NCBI GenBank assembly: GCA_017515945.1
Contig: JAFWDX010000453.1
Coordinates: forward strand, 1 to 5,790
Origin: Blautia sp.
Lineage (GTDB): Bacteria; Bacillota; Clostridia; Lachnospirales; Lachnospiraceae
Reading direction: 5' to 3'
DNA: 5,790 nucleotides
The notes under the pieces were generated by a model. The model was not told the origin of the DNA. It did no database searches and saw only the letters and a list, made by a program, of their open reading frames with translations. How positions within the stretch are numbered: position 1 is the first letter of the stretch; the number at the start of each line of letters is the position of its first letter. The position numbers and the translations under genes were made by a program. Positions 1 through 4,597 of the stretch are shown here, one piece after another.

Positions 1-2
1 GC

Positions 3-40
3 TCTAAATACGTGGAAGCAAAGCATTCCATGTATTTAGA
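3..40. repeat. Perfectly spaced palindrome (hairpin) downstream of obgE
   Basis: Two 15-nt arms (3-17 and 26-40) are complementary with a single G-T wobble and enclose an 8-nt loop. On the minus strand this lies about 54 nt past the obgE stop, so it could fold at the 3' end of the operon transcript. No T-tract follows the hairpin on either strand within view, so it is not a textbook intrinsic terminator. It could instead be a transcript-end stabiliser or a dispersed intergenic palindrome. The rest of the 93 nt after obgE holds only a weak small hairpin (68-83). Confidence 0.6.
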
Positions 41-93
41 CCTTCTGTTATATCTGTGAAGGAACTTGTGACTGAACAGTTACCTGCACTCAA

Positions 94-1386
94 TTATTTA
101 TAGTAATCAAAATCAAAGCCATACATGCGTACGGTATTGCCCTCCTGTATACCGGCTTCCTCCAGAGCGTCCAAAATACCCGCCTCACGGAGAAAACGCT
201 GGAAAAAGGCAAAGCCCTTCTCGGAGTCCAGATTTGTATACCCCAGCATTTTTTCTATTTTGGGTCCTTCTGTGACAAAGATGTCGGGGTTCTCCGGAAG
301 TCTTTCGACAGTAAAAGGCAGGTTCTCGTAGATCAGTGCCTCCTCCGGGAAATACTCCTGGGCAAAAGTGACGGGCTCTTTGGGAAGTCCGGCAAGCATG
401 CTGCCGATCCTTAGAAGCAGAGGGCGGATCCCCTCTCCCGAAACCGCACTGATGGGAAACACCGGAATGCCTTGAGGTTCAAAGGTTTCCCTGAGGATCT
501 CCATGACCGCCTCCTGATCCTCCGGCATCAGGCAGTCCATCTTGTTGGCCGCGATGACCTGGGGCAGCTCAAGGAGTGCCGGATCATATGCCTTCAGCTC
601 CTGGCGGATCTTTTCGATGTCGTCAAGAGGATCCCGTCCCTCCGTAGATGCCGCATCCACGATATGCAAAAGGATGCGGGTGCGTTCAATATGGCGCAGG
701 AACTCATGCCCCAGTCCGACACCTTCACTGGCTCCTTCGATCAGGCCCGGGATATCCGCGATCACAAAGCCACCGTTCTCCGTATCCACGACGCCCAGAT
801 TGGGACTCAATGTCGTGAAATGATAATTGGCGATCTTTGGCCTTGCATTGGTCACTCTGGAAAGAAAAGTTGACTTTCCCACGTTCGGAAAACCAACGAG
901 TCCGACATCCGCGATCAGCTTGAGTTCAAGCCGGATATCCAGTTCTCTGGCCGGCTGTCCGGCCTGGGCGTACTTTGGAACCTGCATGGTTGCAGTGGCA
1001 TAATGCATATTGCCTTTGCCGCCGTGGCCTCCCTTGAGGATGATCTGCCGGCGGTTTTCGCCTGACATGTCCGCGATCACTTTGCCGCTCTGAGCCTCAA
1101 GGATCACAGTGCCTTCGGGCACCTTGAGCACCAGGTCCGCGCCGTCACTGCCATGGCAGCGCTTTTTCCCGCCCTGCTCTCCGTCCTCCGCCTTATACTT
1201 ACGACGGTGACGGTACTCACCGAGGGTGTTCAGCCCCTCGTCAACTTCAAATATGATATCGCCGCCCCGTCCTCCGTCTCCGCCGTCGGGGCCTCCGTTC
1301 GGTACATACAGTTCTCTGCGGAAACTTACGTGGCCGTCTCCGCCTTTTCCTGAACGGACAATGATACGGGCCCTGTCTGCAAACAT
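94..1386 (-). CDS. obgE: Obg-family GTPase ObgE/CgtA, ribosome assembly
   Basis: Large, essential TRAFAC-class GTPase that binds pre-50S subunits and links late ribosome assembly to the cellular GTP/(p)ppGpp state. The 430 residues match the usual three-domain length. The Gly-rich Obg fold covers roughly 1-158 (runs such as GGPDGGDGGRGG at 31-42). The G domain covers about 159-330, with G1 GFPNVGKS at 165-172, TT at 191-192, G3 DIPG at 211-214, G4 NKMD at 281-284 and G5 SAV at 313-315. A C-terminal OCT domain runs from about 345 to 430. The ATG start is supported by AGGAGG at 1395-1400 with an 8-nt spacer and by the family-typical N-terminus MFADRARIIV. It is the last gene of the rplU-prp-rpmA-obgE cluster. 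It is separated from rpmA by 193 nt containing a terminator, so its expression is probably lower than, or partly independent of, that of the ribosomal proteins. Confidence 0.98.
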   Translation of the reverse strand: MFADRARIIVRSGKGGDGHVSFRRELYVPNGGPDGGDGGRGGDIIFEVDEGLNTLGEYRHRRKYKAEDGEQGGKKRCHGSDGADLVLKVPEGTVILEAQSGKVIADMSGENRRQIILKGGHGGKGNMHYATATMQVPKYAQAGQPARELDIRLELKLIADVGLVGFPNVGKSTFLSRVTNARPKIANYHFTTLSPNLGVVDTENGGFVIADIPGLIEGASEGVGLGHEFLRHIERTRILLHIVDAASTEGRDPLDDIEKIRQELKAYDPALLELPQVIAANKMDCLMPEDQEAVMEILRETFEPQGIPVFPISAVSGEGIRPLLLRIGSMLAGLPKEPVTFAQEYFPEEALIYENLPFTVERLPENPDIFVTEGPKIEKMLGYTNLDSEKGFAFFQRFLREAGILDALEEAGIQEGNTVRMYGFDFDYYK

Positions 1387-1437
1387 ATATTTGTCCTCCT
1401 CTTATACGAAGTATATACGGACATACTGTTGTCGGAT

Positions 1438-1483
1438 GACTATTTTGTACCTCATCGGCTTCGCCTCTGAGACAAAATATGTC
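1438..1483. repeat. 46-nt imperfect palindrome in the obgE leader
   Basis: The arms pair as GAC + TATTTTGT + CTCA + GGC against GCC + TGAG + ACAAAATA + GTC. There is a TTC loop at 1460-1462, a TC/TC internal mismatch, and small bulges (AC at 1449-1450, T at 1480). This gives 18 base pairs in one hairpin. It sits between the rpmA terminator and the obgE ribosome binding site. Possible roles are a second attenuating hairpin, an mRNA-stability element or a copy of a dispersed intergenic palindrome. The sequence alone does not decide between them. Confidence 0.65.
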
Positions 1484-1527
1484 TCCCTGGAAATATGATG
1501 GGGCATATTATCCGCGAGTATAAACTC

Positions 1528-1567
1528 AAAAAGGCTTCAAACCATTTCGGATGATTTGAAGCCTTTT
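1528..1567 (-). terminator. Intrinsic terminator after rpmA
   Basis: On the minus strand, 13 nt after the rpmA stop codon, the arm AAAAGGCTTCAAA (1567-1555) is followed by its exact complement TTTGAAGCCTTTT (1541-1529). The 13-nt loop contains three further base pairs (ATG/CAT, plus-strand 1551-1553 and 1543-1545). The descending arm ends in a run of five T on the minus strand (1532-1528). The plus strand also has a T-run after the stem (1564-1567), so it may act in both directions. It should end most transcripts of rplU-prp-rpmA, with some readthrough into obgE. Confidence 0.9.
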
Positions 1568-1579
1568 CTGCACTTTTCG

Positions 1580-1873
1580 TTATTCTGCTGCAGTCTCTAC
1601 CGGAACAACACTGACCTGCTTTTTGTCGCGGCCTTTTCTGGTAAAGCGTACAACACCATCGGTCAGGGCAAACAGGGTATAATCCTTGCCGCATCCGACG
1701 TTTTCACCGGGATGGATCCTGGTGCCGCGCTGGCGGTAAATGATATTACCGGCCTTTGCAAACTGTCCGTCCGCTCTCTTTGCGCCAAGACGCTTGGACT
1801 CGGAGTCACGACCGTTCTTTGTGGAGCCGACGCCCTTTTTGTGTGCGAAAAGCTGAAGGTTCATTTTCATCAT
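1580..1873 (-). CDS. rpmA: 50S ribosomal protein L27, with Prp-cleaved N-terminal extension
   Basis: L27 reaches towards the peptidyl transferase centre of the 50S subunit with its N-terminal tail. The 97-residue product starts [18 protein letters not shown]. The NLQLFA segment is the Firmicute-specific extension, and in Staphylococcus aureus the equivalent extension is removed by Prp after the FA pair. Cleavage here would follow A10 and expose HKKG as the mature end. The rest ([35 protein letters not shown]) is canonical L27. The first ATG is preferred because GGAGG (1883-1887) lies 9 nt upstream; ATG codons at 1870 and 1864 are in frame but farther away. The prp stop codon ends 1 nt before this start, and the ribosome binding site lies within the end of prp, suggesting translational coupling of protease and substrate. 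Confidence 0.98.
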   Translation of the reverse strand: MMKMNLQLFAHKKGVGSTKNGRDSESKRLGAKRADGQFAKAGNIIYRQRGTRIHPGENVGCGKDYTLFALTDGVVRFTRKGRDKKQVSVVPVETAAE

Positions 1874-1874
1874 G

Positions 1875-2198
1875 TCATGTCACCTCCCTGACATCTACTT
1901 TCAAGTACTCACTGCCGTAACTCTCTTCGATCCCTGTCAGACCAAGCACAAGCGAATCCATGAGCAGTCTGGCTTCATCAGACTGTTCCGGGGGAAAACG
2001 CAGGTCGACAAATCCGTCGTGCTCTTTCACTGTGATCCGATCACTCGTGAAGGCCTCAAGACTGTTGACCGTACTGACCGTCAATGCCGAAACTGCGGCA
2101 CATATGATATCGTACCCCTCATCGGCATATCCCGCATGCCCTTCTGACCGGAAGGAGATGTACCGTCCGGCAGCTTTTTTAACTGTCACTGCGATCAT
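1875..2198 (-). CDS. prp: Ribosomal-processing cysteine protease Prp (YsxB family)
   Basis: A 107-residue protein of the Prp family (called ysxB in Bacillus), the cysteine protease that removes the N-terminal extension of L27 in Firmicutes. The active-site block is intact: [20 protein letters not shown] contains the catalytic His at 21 and Cys at 33, with the conserved spacing. Length and the start MIAVTV fit the family. It lies 17 nt after rplU and 1 nt before rpmA, whose product is its substrate. Its own ribosome binding site is poor (only an AAAGAG-like stretch about 11 nt upstream), so translation may depend on coupling to rplU and the protease may be made in lower amounts than the two ribosomal proteins. 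That last point is inference. Confidence 0.95.
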   Translation of the reverse strand: MIAVTVKKAAGRYISFRSEGHAGYADEGYDIICAAVSALTVSTVNSLEAFTSDRITVKEHDGFVDLRFPPEQSDEARLLMDSLVLGLTGIEESYGSEYLKVDVREVT

Positions 2199-2215
2199 AG
2201 TCAGCAGCTCTTTTT

Positions 2216-2521
2216 TCAGGCGTTGATCGCTTCGATCTTCACCTTGGTGTACTGCTGTCTGTGGCCGTTTTTCTTGTGATAGCCAGTCTTCGGTTTGTAC
2301 TTGTAAACGATGACCTTTTTGGCTTTGCCGTTCTCGATGACGGAAGCGGAAACAGTCGCGTTTTTGACGTCTTCTCCGACCTTGAGTCCGTCATTGCTGA
2401 CAGCCAGTACCTGGTCAAAGGTAACGGTCTCGCCGGCCTCAACGCCGAGCTTTTCAACAAAGATCACATCACCCTCAGAAACCTTGTACTGTTTGCCACC
2501 TGTGGCAATGATTGCGTACAT
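2216..2521 (-). CDS. rplU: 50S ribosomal protein L21
   Basis: A 101-residue L21 of standard length, a 23S rRNA-binding protein of the large subunit. The N-terminus [14 protein letters not shown] and the C-terminal signature region at about 71-92 ([21 protein letters not shown]) are typical of the family. It is the first gene of the rplU-prp-rpmA-obgE operon. The start is fixed by the strong AGGAGGTG site (AGGAGG at 2531-2536, 9-nt spacer). Upstream lies a long leader and a near-consensus promoter. Confidence 0.98.
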   Translation of the reverse strand: MYAIIATGGKQYKVSEGDVIFVEKLGVEAGETVTFDQVLAVSNDGLKVGEDVKNATVSASVIENGKAKKVIVYKYKPKTGYHKKNGHRQQYTKVKIEAINA

Positions 2522-2605
2522 AATGTGGCACCTCCTATAATTACTCGCCAGATACGGTGGCTCCGGATGTGGCCGGTTGCACTTTTACCTCTCTGTGCGG
2601 CATAC
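2522..2605 (-). ncRNA. Probable L21 leader RNA (5' UTR of rplU)
   Basis: The promoter predicts a leader of about 84 nt in front of rplU, the position at which many Firmicutes carry the conserved L21 leader, a cis-regulatory structure thought to mediate autogenous control. A visible fold is GCCG-CAC (2601-2595) pairing with GTG-CAAC-CGGC (2582-2572, CAAC bulged). A CCGG/CCGG stem and a CACC that could pair with GGTG of the ribosome binding site are also present. I identify it by position and general structure, not by a covariance-model match. The exact 5' end depends on the real transcription start. Confidence 0.5.
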
Positions 2606-2611
2606 CCGGTA

Positions 2612-2640
2612 ATAATATCAGGAAAACTCGAATGCGTCAA
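2612..2640 (-). promoter_or_regulatory. Sigma-A promoter of the rplU operon
   Basis: On the minus strand, -35 TTGACG (2640-2635) and -10 TATTAT (2617-2612) are separated by exactly 17 nt. The bases TGA directly before the -10 form an extended -10 (TGn). A stretch rich in A and T (2643-2660, including T8 and A5 runs on the minus strand) lies immediately upstream and resembles an UP element. The transcription start is expected near 2605. Five of six -35 bases and five of six -10 bases match consensus, which fits strong ribosomal-protein transcription. Confidence 0.9.
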
Positions 2641-2664
2641 GGTTTTTAAAAAAAATAATTACGT

Positions 2665-2704
2665 AAAGTGCTGTTGTGTAACCGAAAGTGTTGTTGTATA
2701 ACCG
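2665..2704. repeat. Tandem 20-bp direct repeat upstream of the rplU promoter
   Basis: Two directly adjacent 20-nt copies (2665-2684 and 2685-2704) match at 18 of 20 positions. Both start AAAGTG and end TAACCG on the plus strand. They lie about 25-65 nt upstream of the -35 box, just beyond the A/T-rich UP-like block. The 20-bp period puts the two copies on nearly the same face of the helix, which suits paired binding of a regulator. A neutral duplication is equally possible. No known operator is recognised. Confidence 0.7.
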
Positions 2705-2707
2705 GAC

Positions 2708-2756
2708 GCCGGGCTGGGTAATGCTCTGCCTGCCGTGAACGGTATCGAAGCCCGGC
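2708..2756. repeat. GC-rich 8-bp inverted repeat
   Basis: GCCGGGCT (2708-2715) and its exact complement AGCCCGGC (2749-2756) flank a 33-nt loop. No T-tract follows on either strand, so terminator function is doubtful. Confidence 0.45.
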
Positions 2757-2760
2757 TGAA

Positions 2761-2836
2761 TGAGTCACGGGGACAGGTTCCTTGACTCATTTGAACCATG
2801 AGTCACGGGGACAGGTTCCCTGACTCATTTGAAGCA
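2761..2836. repeat. Two tandem 38-bp palindromic repeat units
   Basis: Copies at 2761-2798 and 2799-2836 match at 36 of 38 positions. Each contains TGAGTCA and its complement TGACTCA as outer arms (2761-2767/2783-2789 and 2799-2805/2821-2827). The inner arms are GGGGA and TTCCY around a CAGG loop, with one unpaired C on the left arm. Each unit can therefore form a 12-bp stem in DNA or RNA. They resemble the dispersed intergenic palindromes (GGGGACAGGTTC type) that recur in many bacterial genomes, which I know only as a general pattern. Lying 74 nt after cobQ, they could stabilise its 3' end or block readthrough into the rplU promoter. Confidence 0.85.
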
Positions 2837-2900
2837 CGTTTGAATCAGGTCATGAACAGTCAGGTCATCCAGGCAACATTCCTCATCCGGAGCTGCTTCT

Positions 2901-4595
2901 TCAATCTGGTCTGCTCCTACCCATTATGCGATAGATCGCCTCCATATTTAAGGAAGCACGCACACTTTCTGCCAGAATATCAAACTGTTCTGCCAGAAAG
3001 TGTTCATGTGACCGTGGCCGGAAGTCGGATACGGGAAGTCCTTTGCGATTCAGGAGCCAGCGGGCGATGGACTCTGTGAGTTCGCCTGTATCAAATAATC
3101 CGTGAAGGTAGGTACCGATTATATTTCCACAGACGGTACCATCCGTGTGGTTGTCCACATAAGCAGAGGTCTGGTATTCCATGCGGTTGTCCACATAAGC
3201 AGGGGGCTGGTCTCCCATATGGTTGTCCACATAAGCAGGGGGCTGGTCTTCCATACGGTTGTTCACATAAGCAGGGGGCTGGTCTTCCATATGGCTGTCC
3301 ACATAAGCAGGGGGCTGGTCTTCCATACGATTGTTCACATAAACAGAGGTCTTGCCACCTATACGGCTGTCTACATAAGCAAAGGGCTGTCCGCCTGTGC
3401 GGCTGGTCAGGCCCATATGGATCTCGTATGCTTCCAGGGAGGAGCCGGCAAAGGGACCTTCTTTAATTATGGCTTTCACACGGGTCCGGGTTTTTTGGGG
3501 GCTGAAGGTGGTCTCGCAGGGAAGGAGCTCCATCCCCCGCAGCTCACCTCCGTGCTCTGTATGATAAGGATCCTTCAGGCAGCGGCCGAGCATCTGATAT
3601 CCACCGCAGATGCCCAGGATGGGGGTACCTGAGGACGCCAGTTTTTTGATCGAGGCTTCGAGTCCGTTCTGCCGCATCCACAGAAGATCGTCCATGGTAT
3701 TCTTGCTGCCTGGCAGAATGATCAGATCCGGCGAGAGGAGCTGATCGGGGCGGGTCACATAGCGGACGCCAAGGGAGGGATGCTGTTCCAGAGGGTCGAA
3801 GTCGGTAAAGTTGGAGATCCGAGGGAAGCGGATCACAGCGATATCGATTTCCCTGTGGGGATGAGAGGCCTGCAGGCGTTCTGAGAGGGAATCCTCGTCG
3901 TCGATCCGGACGTTTATGTATGGAACCACACCCAGGACGGGGATGCCGGTCTTTTCCTCCAGCATGGACAGTCCGGGTTTGAGGATTTCCGGATCGCCCC
4001 GGAATTTATTGATGATCAGACCGCCGATCCGCGTCTTTTCATGGTCCTCCAGCAGGGCGACAGTGCCGTAAAGCTGGGCAAAGACACCGCCACGGTCGAT
4101 GTCTCCGGCCAGAAGCACAGGGGCGTCGACCATTTCCGCCAGTCCCATGTTGACGATATCATTTTCCTTCAGATTGATCTCCGCCGGTGAGCCGGCTCCT
4201 TCGATAACGATTACGTCAAACTCCGACGAAAGACTTTCGTAAGCCGAAAGTATTTCGGGGATCAGGCTTTTCTTCATCCGAAAATAATCCCGCGCATTGT
4301 AATTGCCTCGTACGCGGCCACCCACAATGAGCTGGCTGGACATATCGCCGGTCGGCTTTAACAGGATCGGATTCATCCTCGCATCCGGTTCGATACCGGC
4401 TGCCTGTGCCTGTATGGCCTGGGCACGGCCGATCTCCGCGCCGTCCAAAGTGATGGCGCTGTTCAGCGCCATGTTCTGGCTCTTGAAGGGGGCCGCGCGC
4501 AGGCCGTCCTGTCTGAAGATGCGGCACAGAGCCGCCGTCAGCAGGCTTTTGCCGGCTCCGGACATGGTACCCTGGATCATGATGCGCAGCGCCAT
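2901..4595 (-). CDS. cobQ: Cobyric acid synthase (glutamine-hydrolysing) with a repeat-expanded loop
   Basis: CobQ/CbiP amidates side chains b, d, e and g of adenosylcobyrinic acid a,c-diamide using glutamine and ATP, a cytoplasmic step of cobalamin synthesis. The N-terminal ATPase domain (about 1-235) has GTMSGAGKS at 9-17, KSQNMALNS at 38-46 and EGAGSPAEINL near 132-142. The class I glutamine amidotransferase domain (about 249-505) has nucleophile Cys330 in GICGGYQ, YEIHMG at 390-395 and catalytic His498 in GTYLHGLFD. The 564-residue length exceeds the usual roughly 490-510 because 12-residue repeats occupy 399-482. ATG at 4595 is chosen over the in-frame GTG at 4601: AGGAG (4603-4607) is 7 nt from the ATG but only 1 nt from the GTG, and family members begin in the same way (MALRIMIQGTMSGAGKS). 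It starts 2 nt after the GH28 stop. No other cobalamin gene is visible. Confidence 0.95.
   Translation of the reverse strand: MALRIMIQGTMSGAGKSLLTAALCRIFRQDGLRAAPFKSQNMALNSAITLDGAEIGRAQAIQAQAAGIEPDARMNPILLKPTGDMSSQLIVGGRVRGNYNARDYFRMKKSLIPEILSAYESLSSEFDVIVIEGAGSPAEINLKENDIVNMGLAEMVDAPVLLAGDIDRGGVFAQLYGTVALLEDHEKTRIGGLIINKFRGDPEILKPGLSMLEEKTGIPVLGVVPYINVRIDDEDSLSERLQASHPHREIDIAVIRFPRISNFTDFDPLEQHPSLGVRYVTRPDQLLSPDLIILPGSKNTMDDLLWMRQNGLEASIKKLASSGTPILGICGGYQMLGRCLKDPYHTEHGGELRGMELLPCETTFSPQKTRTRVKAIIKEGPFAGSSLEAYEIHMGLTSRTGGQPFAYVDSRIGGKTSVYVNNRMEDQPPAYVDSHMEDQPPAYVNNRMEDQPPAYVDNHMGDQPPAYVDNRMEYQTSAYVDNHTDGTVCGNIIGTYLHGLFDTGELTESIARWLLNRKGLPVSDFRPRSHEHFLAEQFDILAESVRASLNMEAIYRIMGRSRPD
3150..3401 (-). 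repeat. 36-bp in-frame minisatellite, seven units, inside cobQ
   Basis: Seven contiguous 36-bp units (boundaries at 3150, 3186, 3222, 3258, 3294, 3330, 3366) encode seven 12-residue units at CobQ residues 399-482. The central consensus is R/H-MEDQPPAYVDN. The four units at 3186-3329 are nearly identical, while those at 3330-3401 and 3150-3185 are diverged, the pattern expected when an array expands from its centre. The first residue alternates Arg/His in the four later units, hinting at a 72-bp dimer. The unit length is a multiple of 3, so copy-number changes keep the frame. There are no unique spacers, so it is not a CRISPR array. Confidence 0.97.
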
Positions 4596-4597
4596 GA

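Larger units (their letters stand above)
1387..1579 (-). other. rpmA-obgE spacer / obgE leader
   Basis: This 193-nt gap is long for this operon. It holds, in minus-strand order, the rpmA terminator (1528-1567), a 46-nt imperfect palindrome (1438-1483), a short TATAC-GAA-GTATA inverted repeat (1403-1415) and the obgE ribosome binding site AGGAGG (1395-1400). I looked for a sigma-A promoter on the minus strand. There are -10-like strings (GATAAT near 1510, TATACT near 1413), but neither has a convincing -35 box at 16-18 nt, so I do not call one. There is no spo0B gene here, unlike in Bacillus. Confidence 0.7.
2641..2900. other. Gene-free spacer between cobQ and the rplU promoter
   Basis: Nothing here looks like a complete gene. 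Reading the minus strand away from cobQ, it holds a short open frame just past the stop (continuing to 2825), two 38-bp palindromic units (2761-2836), an 8-bp inverted repeat with a 33-nt loop (2708-2715 and 2749-2756), two 20-bp direct repeats (2665-2704) and an A/T-rich block (2643-2660). No intrinsic terminator with a T-tract was found for cobQ. The palindromes may do that job. Confidence 0.75.

Noticed and set aside
472..873. Plus-strand open frame of 133 codons
   Set aside because: It lies antisense inside obgE, whose GTPase motifs are intact, and it has no recognisable product.
1403..1416. Resemblance to a loxP arm (TATACGAAGT)
   Set aside because: Only ten bases match one arm; there is no 8-bp spacer and no second arm. 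It is a short chance palindrome.
1500..1530. Possible obgE promoter using GATAAT near 1510
   Set aside because: No -35 box at 16-18 nt; the only TTG-containing candidates give spacers of about 13 or 22 nt.
1452..1694. Minus-strand open frame of 80 codons overlapping the end of rpmA
   Set aside because: It is an out-of-frame reading of L27 that runs through the terminator; rpmA explains the coding potential.
2261..2701. Plus-strand open frame of 146 codons
   Set aside because: It runs antisense through rplU, its leader and promoter. No ribosome binding site or family resemblance is visible.
2798..3079. Plus-strand open frame of 93 codons starting in the palindromic repeat
   Set aside because: It is antisense to the cobQ 3' end; its start lies in the second palindromic unit and no product is recognisable.
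3150..3401. CRISPR array, suggested by the 36-bp repeat length
   Set aside because: Units are directly adjacent with no unique spacers, they are in frame within cobQ, and no cas gene is present.
3102..3632. Plus-strand open frame of 176 codons with repeats of the type VHISRGLVFH
   Set aside because: It is the antisense reading of the cobQ repeat array; the 36-bp period without stops keeps several frames open. The minus strand encodes a recognisable CobQ across the whole segment.
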